Below the pieces are notes generated by a model. It searched no databases and was not told the DNA's origin. It saw nothing but the letters and a program-made list of their open reading frames with translations. Positions 1 through 9,574 of a DNA stretch of 64,000 nucleotides are shown piece by piece. Within the stretch, counting starts at the first letter, position 1, and each line of letters starts with the position of its first letter. The stretch comes from Heloderma charlesbogerti. Lineage: Eukaryota; Chordata; Lepidosauria; Squamata; Helodermatidae. The DNA lies in assembly GCA_026122225.1 (NCBI GenBank), contig JANEZZ010000404.1, positions 1,240,001-1,304,000 of the forward strand, in the 5' to 3' direction. A program made the position numbers and the translations under genes.

Positions 1-596
1 ATGCTCCAGCGTCCTAATTGTGCTTTTCACTAGCATTTAGCACACAGAAGGAAGCTTTGTTGGATTTCACTCCCCCATGCTAGTATCTCTTACCCACAGG
101 AAATTAAATAAAGTAGCCTTTTCAAATGGCTGTCAAAACAAGCAAGGCTGCAGTGTTTTCCATGATTTCATTTCTAAGCCCTTATTTTTACTTCTGGGCT
201 AACTTTGATCTAATTTAATCCAGAGTCAGGGCTCTCCAGACAGATGGCCACTCTGCTTTGCGGTAAAACTCTGCAGATGCAGGGCAGTGTCCTTTTCCAT
301 TAGGAGCACAGGGGAAGACAAAATCTGGATGTTTTTGCATCGCACTAGGAAGTAGGCTTCTGGGTTGACTGGAACCGTACCCATTTGTGTTTTAGAATAA
401 CATGCTTTTTAAAGAGGGCTTGGCTTCACTCATTTACTTGTCCCAAGCCTCAGCAACTGGGCGGGCTGCATGTTTAGACAGAGAAAAGAGGGTTATCAGA
501 AATCTGATCTCTCACAAAATGAAAGAGGAGAAAATGTGTGGATTTGTTTAGGCTGAGCCCAACACTCCCCTTGTGTCCAGATACATATTAGCATTG
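1..596. other. Intergenic sequence, no feature recognised
   Basis: AT-moderate sequence with no long open frame, no recognisable repeat and no palindrome. It lies downstream of SMAD6. Confidence 0.5.
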
Positions 597-748
597 GAAG
601 AAGCTGCCTTATACCAGGCAAGTAACTGGTCTATCTAGCCCAGTATTCTCTACTCTGACTGGCAGCAGCGGCTTCCCTAGCACCTGCTACCTGATCCTTT
701 TAAGCTGGACATGCCAGGGATCAAACCTGGGGCCTTCTGCATGTAAAG
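597..748 (-). repeat. tRNA-derived SINE, 5'-truncated
   Basis: On the minus strand the segment carries a pol III box-B-like stretch (complement of ccagggatcaaacctgg), then the body seen in the better copy at 23600-23765 and the tail around gaagctgccttat. The tRNA-like head with box A is missing: the element ends where a short hAT-like terminus (aggggtgggcaacttgt, about 749-765) and the cyclin B3-like copy begin. The head resembles tRNA-Ala in the better copies; I do not assign a published family name. Confidence 0.65.
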
Positions 749-772
749 TAGGGGTGGGCAACTTGTTTTGGC

Positions 773-1117
773 CTACAGCTCCTCTTCGTTCTTCTCTACC
801 AGGCCCTTCCTGGCAATATGGGCGGGCTCAGTTGGCGCATCCTCAGAGGGAATTCTGTTCAGGGACTTTTTCAGGTTGTTCTCGTTGTCCCTGGCAATGC
901 CCCACACAGACAACCCCTTTGGTACCTCCTTGGAAACCACTTTGCCATTTCCCCCAACCCCCAAAGTCTTGTGAACATTGGTCATATCCCCAAATGCAGA
1001 ACGCTGTTTGGGCACCCCCCGGGGCTAGGTGGGGGGCCGCTTGGCCCGAGAGCTCTCCTCCTGCTCGGCGCGAGCATTTCCCACAGCGACTGCTCTGGCC
1101 AGCCAGGGCTGCTCCAT
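773..1117 (-). pseudogene. Cyclin B3-like N-terminal retrocopy fragment
   Basis: Read on the minus strand from the ATG at 1115-1117, one frame of 115 codons runs to a TAG at 773-775. It has one internal TAG at codon 31. After that stop it reads RSAFGDMTNVHK, then KVVSKEVPK and NENNLKKSL. This order resembles the N-terminus of vertebrate cyclin B3, which carries RSAFxDLTN followed by a lysine-rich KVVSKK/NKRNLK stretch. No splice signals interrupt the match, so I infer a processed copy. It is cut off at its 3' side by a small DNA-transposon terminus near 750-772, so the cyclin boxes are absent. Cyclin B3 acts with CDK1 in meiosis and mitosis; this fragment cannot encode a cyclin. The alternative is a chance open frame in GC-rich DNA, but the motif order argues against it. 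Confidence 0.5.
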
Positions 1118-1745
1118 ACCCACACCCTTCCAGGCAAATCTGGGGTGGCGCTCCCAATGGGGAAGGATGATGGGAATTCTAGGCCACAAGTTGCCCCAGC
1201 CTGATGTAAAGCGTGAGCTCCATCATGGAACTATGTGATGGGGAATATCTGGTATCGCTGCCTCCTGTTAGAAAGGCAGCCAGCAAAGAAAAAGCAAAAG
1301 GCAGGACAAAATGCGCATTTACCAGCCCCACGTCCACACACAAGGCTACCTTAGTAAAAAAAAAAAAAAGAGACCACATTCTTCCTTTAGCGAAGGAAAG
1401 AAAACAGCTTTACTCACAAGTATTCTTGCACATACAAATGCAGGCACAGCGTAGGGTTTCAAGAGAGTTTGTTCAGTCCATTTTGTGTTCCTTTACGTTG
1501 GCAAGAGCAAGAGAGGAAGCCGCATGCGCCCGGCAATGGAGGAAGGTCAGAGAGAGAGAGAAGGAAGGAAGGAAGGAAGGAAGGGGAGGAGCAGGAAGGG
1601 GAGGAGCAGGAAGGAGGAACCACACTGTAGGCTAGAGAGATCCTAAGGCTAGCTGTGCCCATGCATTAACCAACTGCAACGCTGCCCCCTTCCTGTAACC
1701 TGCAGACGAGGTTGCAAAATTCCCAGCACCATAGACCCTCTACAA
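1118..1745. repeat. Spacer with A-run and (GAAG)n microsatellite
   Basis: A poly-A run lies near 1357-1369 and a purine-rich GA/GAAG/GGGAGGA simple repeat spans about 1546-1612. The remainder shows no recognisable feature. The last eight bases, 1738-1745, are the left target duplication of the adjacent hAT element. Confidence 0.7.
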
Positions 1746-2308
1746 CAGGGGTCCCCAACACCCGGGCTGCAGACTGGTAATGGTCTGTGGCCTGTTAGGA
1801 ACCGGGCGGCAGTAGGGGTGTGGGAACACCCCTTACCTTGGGTCCGTGGGGGGGGAGGCGATCCGCCCCCCCTCCCCCTGGAATCCTCGCCGGCCCTGGC
1901 CAGCTCCACAGCGAATCTTCCGGCCACTGGGACGCAAATGGCGTCCGCATAGCGGACGCCATTTGCGTCCCTGTTCTTCAAGTAATTGGCTATGTAAATC
2001 TTTACATAGCTGATTACTTGAAGAACAGGGACACAAATGGCGTCCACTGCATGGACGCCATTTGCGTCCCAGTGGCCGGAAGTCTGCCAGTAGCCAGAGC
2101 CGGCCGGCAGCTCCGCAGACCTGCCGTGGAGCAGAGCCGGCCAGGGCCAACAAGGATTCGGGGGGGATCACCTCCCCCCCCGCCGACCCAAGGTAAGGGG
2201 GGTTCCCACACCCCTACTGCGGCCCAGTCCCATTCTCCCCCGCCGGTCCTTGGAAAAATTGTTTTCCACGAGACCAGTCCCTGGTCCCAAAAATGTTGGG
2301 GACCGCTG
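1746..2308. mobile_element. hAT-type non-autonomous foldback element, 563 bp, 8-bp TSD
   Basis: The element starts caggggtccccaaca and ends tgttggggaccgctg, so the terminal inverted repeats match at 14 of 15 positions. It is flanked by perfect 8-bp duplications CTCTACAA (1738-1745 and 2309-2316), the length made by hAT transposases. No transposase frame exists. Inside, 1920-2079 is an almost perfect 160-bp palindrome centred near 2000, and each arm holds a smaller inverted repeat (gacgcaaatggcgtcc and its complement). The flanks 1800-1915 and 2085-2220 are also largely complementary, so most of the element can fold into one hairpin. The intact duplication suggests fairly recent insertion. Confidence 0.88.
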
Positions 2309-2392
2309 CTCTACAAGACTGCCACCACCATATGAAATATGAGTAGGCTGCCATCTGAGGATGCCTATCTTGGTTCAGCTGATACACATTTC

Positions 2393-2460
2393 AAAGGCCA
2401 CAGTGTGAACAGAATGCTGGACTAGATGGACCCTTGGTCTCTTCTCATGTTCTTGAACAC
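2393..2460 (+). repeat. Dispersed repeat fragment (gctggactagatgg type)
   Basis: The stretch with gaatgctggactagatgg and ctcatgttcttg is the reverse complement of the left end of the copies at 2915-3265 and 16722-16960. It is a short remnant in the opposite orientation. Family unassigned. Confidence 0.45.
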
Positions 2461-2914
2461 ATGTGTTTGGGGTTAAAGTGTGCTGGCAGATTTGGTTGCC
2501 AACAATCTGATCCAGTTGTTTTTAATGATGGTGCTGTTACTCATCCTTGTTCTTCTGACTTTTCCTTCTGCTGCTCTTGCGGGTTGGAGGACCCTCCAGA
2601 ATAGAATGCAGTGGCACAAGGGGCCATGGCAGATAGGTTAGATAGGCAAAAGTTAGACGTGGAACTACTTTCCGCTGAGCTAAGGCAACACCACCATTGG
2701 ATATAACCCACCAATCACCACCATTGTCATATACATAAACGTATAAACCAGGGTTAGGATTGTACTCTAAATCGCATCAACTGGGAGACCACATTCCCAC
2801 AGGATGCCTGAACTCTTGAAACATAAACATCTCATGTGCCCACACATTCCCATTACTTCTGCTCATGCTGACTTGTTCAGGCTGACTGTCATGCAGGTGG
2901 TGACAAAATCACTA

Positions 2915-3265
2915 AACATTTAAGAAGAGCTGTGCTAGATCAGACCAAAGACCTCTCTAGCCCAGCATTCTCTTCCCACAGTGGCCAGCCAGAGGCCCCA
3001 AAGGGAAGCCCACAACCAGGATATGAATCATGACAATTTCACCCTCCCACTTATGTTCCCCAGCAACTGCCATACAGAGGCATATGGCCTCTGATTCTGG
3101 AGGCAGCATATTGCCATCAGGACTAGTAGCCACTGATAGCCTTCTCCTCCATGAAGTTATCTATTCCACCTTTAAAGCCATCCAAGTTGGTGGTCATCAC
3201 TACATCTTGTGGTCATCAATTTTATTAGTGACCAAGTCCAGATGTCCAGCCAAACTCTCCAGGAA
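2915..3265 (-). repeat. Dispersed repeat, probably LINE-derived
   Basis: It shares an ordered series of blocks with 16722-16960: agaagagc-gctggatcagac, a gtggccarccag block, gaagcccacaa-cagga, gttccccagcaactg, and gcctctgat-ctggaggca. It then continues into ttaaagccatccaagttggtgg-catcactacatcttgtgg. These look like the untranslated 3' part of an old CR1/L2-type element read on the minus strand. No coding frame remains. Confidence 0.55.
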
Positions 3266-3672
3266 ATGAAACACAGTCAAAACTCTAGGAAGCTTCCACT
3301 CAAGGAAGGATGGGTGGGTAGCAGCTTCCTAAAAATATCGCAGGATTTGATACCCCAGCCTCATTTTTAACCCCCCTGGAAGGAAATGCCTGCAACTCTC
3401 CTGAAATTGGTGAGCGCAACAAAGAAGAGCAACTGGGCACTTCCACAACAGGAGCAGGCAGGATCTACTGGTACCTACCAGCTACCAGCACAGTAGATCT
3501 GCAAGGGTTTTTCACTTCCAGTGGTTTAGCAAAAGGGCTTTTAGGGTGCTGAAATGAAGAAAGCTTGGGGAGGGGAAAAACCAGGAATGGATTTTTGCAT
3601 GTGAAGACTGAGCTCAATTCTGCGACTGAAAACAGATCTGTGGGCAGTGCAGAGGCTCCCTGCTCCTTAACT
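3266..3672. other. Intergenic sequence, nothing recognised
   Basis: No gene, repeat family or strong inverted repeat seen. Confidence 0.4.
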
Positions 3673-3676
3673 TTAA

Positions 3677-4060
3677 GTATATGGGTGCTTCCATATGATG
3701 TGAGCAATCATTCTGTCTTTTTCTCCTTTGTGGATTTTCTGTGCGAAAGAAAAAAATGGAAGAAACAGTAAGAAAACATGAATGGGTCACAAGTAGAAGA
3801 CAATGATGTCTGGACCCTGCACCCCACCCCACCCTGGTAAACGTCCGTAAATGAGACAGGGCAATAGTGCCATAAAAGCCCCATCTGGAAGTATCCTTAT
3901 GCCTGCTAGTCTATCTCCTTATGCCCACATGTTTCCCCATGGCTTTGGTTGGTGGACCTTGGTAAGAATTAAGGTGATACCACAGCCCCTTCAGTCTGTC
4001 CACAGGAATACCAGAGTTTTTGAAACCCCCACCATATCTATATGGGAAGCACCCATATAC
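3677..4060. mobile_element. TTAA-flanked DNA element with 16-bp terminal inverted repeats
   Basis: GTATATGGGTGCTTCC at 3677-3692 is repeated exactly as its reverse complement at 4045-4060, and both outer edges abut TTAA (3673-3676 and 4061-4064). TTAA duplication is the signature of piggyBac-type transposition. The interior, about 350 bases, has no transposase frame, so it would be a non-autonomous element. The termini do not begin with the CCC/CCY usual for piggyBac, so the superfamily remains an inference. Confidence 0.6.
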
Positions 4061-4064
4061 TTAA

Positions 4065-5310
4065 TGAATTGTATGCATTTACAGAAACAGGCACTTAGCC
4101 GATTCTATGGGATAGTGGCTTCAAAAGAAACCTAAAAGGGCATCCTTTCATGCCCACACACATGGAGTTTGGTCTCTTTGTCATACCGAACAGGTGAGCC
4201 AACAACAGCCATATTGTGCTCTGTCATAATTGCCAACCTGTTTGCAAGATCATCTTCTATTTTCTCCTCCTGACGGAGTGGCAGGAGAGAGAGGGTCAGA
4301 AAACTGAGATGGAAGGAACATGGTTTGTCTTTGGGAATGGTTGCCTCCTGCACTTACAACCGCCTCCCACATGACCTTTGGAACCGCACGACGGAATACC
4401 CCAGCTTTAGGGGTCAACCACACCTTTGTGACAGCGGCAATTATACCAATCCTCAAGGCAGGAGGCACAGCAGGTGCCTGGGAATGGGGCAGGGGGCTTC
4501 CAAGATACAGACCTACCTGGCAAGCTTACCTGTGCACGTTTCTAAAAAAACAAAACAAAAATTAACTGGAGAAGCAGCTACGCTAGTGCTCCTGAAACCA
4601 AAGGAAGGACAGCAGAAGGACAAGCCTTTCATCAAGCTGGAGGCCAGATAAGCAATCGCTCAGGTAGGTCAGGCTTTGTGAGTCACTCATTGTGAACGGG
4701 AACAGTTTTCAGCTTCCTTTCCAAGCTATCTGTATTTACCTTGGGAGCTAAGCCACCATATCCTGCATGAACGGAGAAGGGTCAACACAAGGTAAACATG
4801 ACCACGGTCCAAGAACCTCAACAAAAAGTGGTATGCTCACATTTAATTCTCCCCAGTCCCCCAAAAGAGACACCATTTTATTTATCACATTTCTATACTG
4901 CCCAATAGCCAGAGCTCTCTCACAAAGCCCTAGTGCGCTATAATTAGCCCCTGCTGTCATCCGTCATCATTAGCCGCAGTCATCAAGAGAACACTTACCG
5001 ATGTGCTTTATAAGCCTCCTAAAACTGTACCCTTTGTGATCAACATCATGTAGACGGAATTAATCAATGTGCACCATTCATTTCTCTTGCTTACTTTTCT
5101 GCAGGAATTAAAGATACAAAATGAGTGGATTTATCCCAGGATCAGGGCTTGACCCAAATATTTCGTTGCTTGAGGCAGAACAGGAAATGGTCCCCCCCAA
5201 AGTCAAGGTGCATAATACTCAAAGCCAATGAAGTTATTTTGGTACCTGAGGCAGAAAATCCCACAAGTACCTTTCCCTTGGAGTAAAAATACAATCCATA
5301 ATAATAATAT
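4065..5310. other. Intergenic sequence, nothing recognised
   Basis: Mixed-composition sequence with only short open frames and no match between them and known proteins that I can see. No clear repeat. Confidence 0.4.
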
Positions 5311-5639
5311 GAGCTCTCCGAGCATGAAAAGCCCCAGTGATGAAACATCAGCAAACAAGCGAGTTAAGCAACTGTGCAAGGGAATCACCATTCCCTGGGG
5401 GTCCAACTGACCTACATTCCCAGCCACTGAAAGCCAGTGCTGATTAGGTTTCACGCAGCCTCCCTTGCTTTTCAAATGAGGCCCTCCAATCAGATTCACT
5501 GCAGCAGCAATTGGGCCTATCTATATAAGGAGGCACACTTGTGAGGGAGCCAGTTCTCCAAGTGTGAGGAGCCCCAGTGACGAAGCATCTCAGCCCCAGT
5601 GACAAAGTGTCAGCAAACAAGTGAGTTAAGCAACTGTGC
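5311..5639 (+). repeat. Local duplication flanking a TATA-like box
   Basis: The segment 5311-5377 is repeated with changes at 5551-5639. Both carry a block of the form gccccagtga..aa, then tcagcaaacaagygagttaagcaactgtgc. The second copy also holds an internal repeat of the gccccagtga block. TATATAA occurs at 5522-5528 just upstream of the second copy, in a context like a pol II core promoter. The LINE ORF1 fragment follows about 200 bases downstream, so this may be the 5' UTR/promoter of that element. Function inferred only. Confidence 0.45.
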
Positions 5640-5821
5640 TAGTTTAGCAATAGGGCAAGGAAGCCAGGGCGGAGAACTCTTCCCTCCCTACTCTGTACTC
5701 ACAGTAAGTAACTATAAATAATTTCCCAAACTTCTCATACTAAACAACTAAGTTCTCCAGGGAAAACACACCCAAATAATAATTAAAAAAAAACCAGTTA
5801 TGAAGGTAGAAAGTCAGCAGG

Positions 5822-6400
5822 GGGGTGGGGGCTATCCAGTGTATTGCACTGAGTGCCACATGTATGACTGTCTACCTGCCGGATGAAAGTCGTGGGTGCG
5901 TGCTCGGTGTAATGAGCTCCTGGCTCTCAGGGAACAAGTTCGTTCCCTTGAGGCCAAGGTTGGTGACCTGGAGAAGCTAAGAGAGGCAGAGGGGTTGGTG
6001 GATGAGACCTTCAGGGACCTGTTGGCTGTGTCCCGCTCCCAGGGTCACAGCTCCTCTGCCGTCATGGAGAATGTGGGTCTCAGGGAAGGAGGGCGTCATC
6101 CTGAGGAAGAGGGAAATTATGCCTTAGAAGGGACCCATTCCTCGGAAGATGAACAAATGCCCTCTTGCACCAAGGATGGGCCTCCAGCGGGAAAGGGACT
6201 TGTGGTAGTGGGAGATTTGATAATTAGATGCATAGAGAGCTGAGTTTGTGATGGGCATGTAGACAGCATGGTGAATTGCCTGCCTGGTACGAAGGTTGCA
6301 GATATCACGTGCCGTCTAGATAGCCTAGGAGATCGTGCTGGGGTGGAGTCAGTGGTTGTGGTCCATGTTGCTACCAACGATGTGGGGAAATGTAGTCATG
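5822..6400 (+). pseudogene. Non-LTR retrotransposon ORF1 fragment (zinc finger, coiled coil, start of esterase)
   Basis: One frame runs from about 5829 with a TGA at 5884-5886 and another at 6241-6243. It reads YCTECHMYDC then RCN, a Cys-rich finger. Next is a heptad-like stretch (LLALREQVRSLEAKVGDLE), and then blocks of an SGNH-hydrolase fold: VVVGDLIIRCIE (family GDSLIR) and VVVHVATNDVG (family HVGTNDVG). The GDSL serine position reads I here, so catalysis would be lost. Finger, coiled coil and esterase in that order is the ORF1 layout of CR1/L2-clade LINEs. The C-terminal part with the DxxH block is missing on this strand; a matching piece lies inverted at 6547-6830. Confidence 0.7.
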
Positions 6401-6546
6401 AGCCATTATGTTCAGCCATGTACTCCTGGCCTGTATCCTCCCCTTCTACATTTGGGCAATCGAAAACATTTTCATCTTCATCCTTTTGGGATGATTTAGC
6501 CCTAACTGGATGCTTCCCAGCTCCTGTCGGCTTTTCCCCCAGGGGT

Positions 6547-6830
6547 TTAGTTTAAAAGCTGCTCTGCCCCCCTTTTTATATTTAGCGCCAGCAGTCTGGC
6601 TCCATTCTGGTTCAAGTGGAGCCCGTCCCTCTTGTACAGGCCTGGCTTGTCCAAAAATGTTCCCCAGTGCCTAACAAATCTGAACCCCTCCTCCCTGCAC
6701 CACTGTCTCATCCACGCATTGAGACTCCTCAGCTTCGCCTGTCTAGCTGGCCCTGCACATGAAACAGGTAGCATTTCCGGGAAAGCCATCTTGGTGGTCC
6801 TGGATTTCAACCTCCTATCTAGCAACCTAA
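6547..6830 (-). pseudogene. Non-LTR retrotransposon ORF1 C-terminal fragment
   Basis: A 92-codon frame on the minus strand includes WMRQWCREEGFRFV and GLYKRDGLHLNQNGARLL, ending RGAEQLLN and a stop. The DGLH block is the Asp-x-x-His signature of SGNH esterase domains in CR1/L2-type ORF1 proteins; the CR1 ORF1 at 60803-61828 has the same block (ARDGLHLTKDG). It faces the ORF1 fragment at 5822-6400 and is probably from a separate insertion of a related family. Flanking sequence 6401-6546 has no clear assignment. Confidence 0.7.
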
Positions 6831-8198
6831 ATTAGGCTTCCAGGACCTCGTGACTACATACAGAATAAGGGGGAAGAGCAACAACAGCACGGGTTGGGGA
6901 AGCAAACAGGGTCTAATGAAGAAGGTGTCCCCCGTGAAGTGGTTGCTGGGGGGCGGGGGGCTGCTAGGGATGGCTTGGTGTGTTGACTGTATACAAGTCC
7001 GTTTGTGGATTTCTTACTTCTGTAGTTGGGAACCCGGAAATCTGTGTACCCTTCAAACTCAGCAGTGCAAGCAACGTACTGCATTTAATTCCATCACATA
7101 GTGACATATTTAGCAGAGAAGGAAAAGCAGCGCCAGCAACTTCGGTGTGAGCCACGGAGAAGACTCTCTCTCCCTCGGAGGACGGAGGGGACCAGCACCC
7201 ACAGCCCCCTCTCCAGGCCACTAGAAGGGCTCCTGACTTCCCTCCTGCTGTGGAGGAGTGGAGGGACAGGCGGAGCCATCAATCATGTTACAGGGGAGGG
7301 GGCATGGAGCCAGCAGCCCCCGTCTGTCCTGATGGCTCCATGCAGCTAGGCCCAGCCATGAAAAGGTATATTGAGGAGGGACGCGCAATGCGAGATGCCT
7401 GTATACAGGGCCAGTGTGAATCCCGGAAAGGATCTGGAATCAAAAGGACCGGTTTTGTAGTGGGATAAAATGCCAGGTGTGAAGAGAGCCCATATCAAGG
7501 TTGTCCTGGAGAAAAGATTGCCCCTTAAGGTGAAAGTTTTAAATAATCAAATAATTATCTTTCATGGCACTTTTGACCCATTCAGGCTTAGTCTTTGCTG
7601 AATGAAGTAGCATCACATTTTCCAACCCTGGAATTCTCCTGTGCACCAAACAGTTCATTTCAGCAGCCCTCTAAAATATGTGCGAAGGCCCGGGTCACAG
7701 GAGCTTAAAAGAGATGACATCATTCGCATTACCACTAACCTTGAGTTGAATATTATCCAGGAGAAAGTAATTTTTAATGAGGCCTTCTGGTATGTCTTGT
7801 TTAAACTTGCACATATCTTCAACCTGGAGCCTGCAGAAAAGAAAACAATACAATTTGGCTCCTTCGTTTAAAAAAAAAACAAGAAAAGAAAAGTGCTGAG
7901 CCCTGCATCTGCCTCCTCTTATCCTCTCGTTTACTCAGTAGCAGCACAAACAGAGAGGCCAGGATTCTCACATGAGGACACACCTAAGAATAACTTGAGC
8001 ATTCTTGGAGTGACTTATCGCAGGAACGTTTCAACATCACCAGCCGTTTCATGATGCCCTTCAGGTAATCATTTTAACTGCCTCCCCGTCATCCTGTTGG
8101 GTGTAAATAGGGTCACATTTCATCAAGTGACATTAATGAACCCTCAAAGAAAGTGGCCTGCCAGCCACACTTTGGATTTTCAAGTCTTCAACCTTCCA
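6831..8198. other. Intergenic sequence, nothing firmly recognised
   Basis: GC-rich purine runs occur at 6940-6965 and around 7150-7330. From about 7480 to 8190 the sequence is AT-richer and looks single-copy, with no palindrome or repeat similarity to the rest of the window. No coding gene supported. Confidence 0.4.
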
Positions 8199-8535
8199 GA
8201 AATAGGCTGCAATTCTATACCCACTTACTTACTTTTGAGGAGACATGCATAGGCTTGTAATGATAAATGCTAAAAAACACTGAAAACATATTGGGGGACT
8301 GCTACCGAAACCTCCATGTGGGTTCAGTTTTGAGAGATCAAAGGAAGAGCAAGGTTATTTTCTATTTAATAACCAAAGGAAGGAAAGGCCAACTTTAATA
8401 TTTTATTTTTCATCCCAAATTTCAGTGACATGTGACCAAAGTGCCATAACGAAACCAAAGTGTGCCTTTAACTCTCACTGATGCAAATCTGCAGATGCCA
8501 ATTCAAAGTGGCCTCCAGTAATTAATCAACTAAGG

Positions 8536-8620
8536 CTGCAACCACGTATCTGGGAGTAAGTCCCATTGAACTCATTGGGGCCTACTTCTCAGTATACATG
8601 CATAAGGATGCACTAGAAAG
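8536..8620 (+). repeat. Short dispersed repeat (gtaagtcccattgaactca type)
   Basis: The block ggctgcaa..ctgggagtaagtcccattgaactc, followed by cctacttctcagtatacatg and cataaggatgcact, is partly self-complementary. Related blocks occur near 8205-8262, 12135-12262, 44205-44262 and 56366-56415. The outer words resemble the termini of the palindromes at 9088 and 15091, suggesting one group of small DNA elements. Confidence 0.5.
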
Positions 8621-9087
8621 CTTCAGTCATTTTGACCACATTGAACCAATTTCATGAATGGTTCAACTTGTATATATAGATCGTTACAACATGATGCATC
8701 TTAATTGGCAACAGTTCTCACATTAAAGGCAATAATTCTAGAATTAAGTCATGAGATAAGTGCAGCATGCCTGCGCTGCCAACTGTAATTTGGTGCCTGA
8801 CAAACATGCGCTACCGGGAACAAAAGAAAAGTCGCTGTTTTTAGTGTTGAAATATGACGTGTGTGTGTGAGTGTGTATTTAAATTATGTTTCCAAGTTTT
8901 GTGTATTTGCGGATGTTTGAAAGCAACCTTCAGAGAAAGATCAAAAAGTCAGTCGATTGCTATTTTACAAAGCTGTAGTGATGGCATTTGCAAGGGGCCT
9001 TAATGGACTCCAATAATCAGAAAAAGGCAACCCAGATAATCAAGTGGTTGGAGCACCTTCCGTATAAGGAAAGACAAGAGGGTTTAA
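8621..9087. other. AT-rich, apparently single-copy sequence
   Basis: No repeat or coding frame recognised. It contains a short palindrome, aattctagaatt, near 8737. It is a candidate for a cross-species conservation test, but nothing here proves conservation. Confidence 0.35.
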
Positions 9088-9211
9088 GGGTGCAATCCTA
9101 TGCATGTTTAGACAGAAGAAAAGTCCTACAACTCCCAGCATGCCCTGCTGGCTGGGGCATGCTAGGAGTTGTGGGACTTTTTTCTGTCTAAACATGCATA
9201 GGATTGCACCC
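9088..9211. mobile_element. 124-bp palindromic MITE
   Basis: gggtgcaatcctatgcatg, then tagacagaaraaaagtcc and acaactcccagcat, is followed by the near-perfect reverse complement ending gcataggattgcaccc. The loop is about ten bases. The same element, more decayed, is at 15091-15206. Target duplication is unclear: left flank TTTAA, right flank TATGG. No protein frame. Confidence 0.8.
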
Positions 9212-9319
9212 TATGGCTTTTTAGTTTAGCAAAGGCAACTAAATGAGGACATAAAACTGTGTGTGGTGTGGGAAAAGTGAATAGTGTGTTTTTCTCCCTT
9301 TCTCATAATAGCAGCTCTC

Positions 9320-9478
9320 AGGGTCAGGGTGACCACTTATGAATTGCCGAAAAAGATGAAATCTATCGCAAACTGATTTGCATAAAATGTGCATATGCCA
9401 ATTTATAGGTATACATGCAAATTTAGACATAATCGCAATCATTTAAATAGAAATACAGTACATCTCACCATAGTGTGG
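9320..9478 (-). repeat. Dispersed repeat, downstream half of an interrupted copy
   Basis: The reverse complement contains ccacactatggtgagatg, tgtatttctatttaaatg and ctaaattt, matching the plus-strand copy at 25190-25400 (ccacactgtggtgagatg, tgtatttctatttgaaat). The companion half is at 10740-10835, on the far side of the LINE at 9575-10705. Family unknown. Confidence 0.55.
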
Positions 9479-9574
9479 AAGTCTGTGAGCAGGTGATCTG
9501 TGTGCCTGCTTGCTTGGTCTGCTTGGTCTGCTGTTCTGGTGCTCAACAGGTCTTGCCGTTCTTTATCTGAATGA

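Noticed and set aside
754..1204. Plus-strand open frames of about 130 codons over the cyclin B3-like copy
   Set aside because: They are low-complexity Pro/Ser/Trp-rich shadows of the minus-strand frame in GC-rich DNA.
5822..6830. Twin-priming inversion of one LINE
   Set aside because: The order (sense 5' part upstream, inverted 3' part downstream) is opposite to that produced by twin priming.
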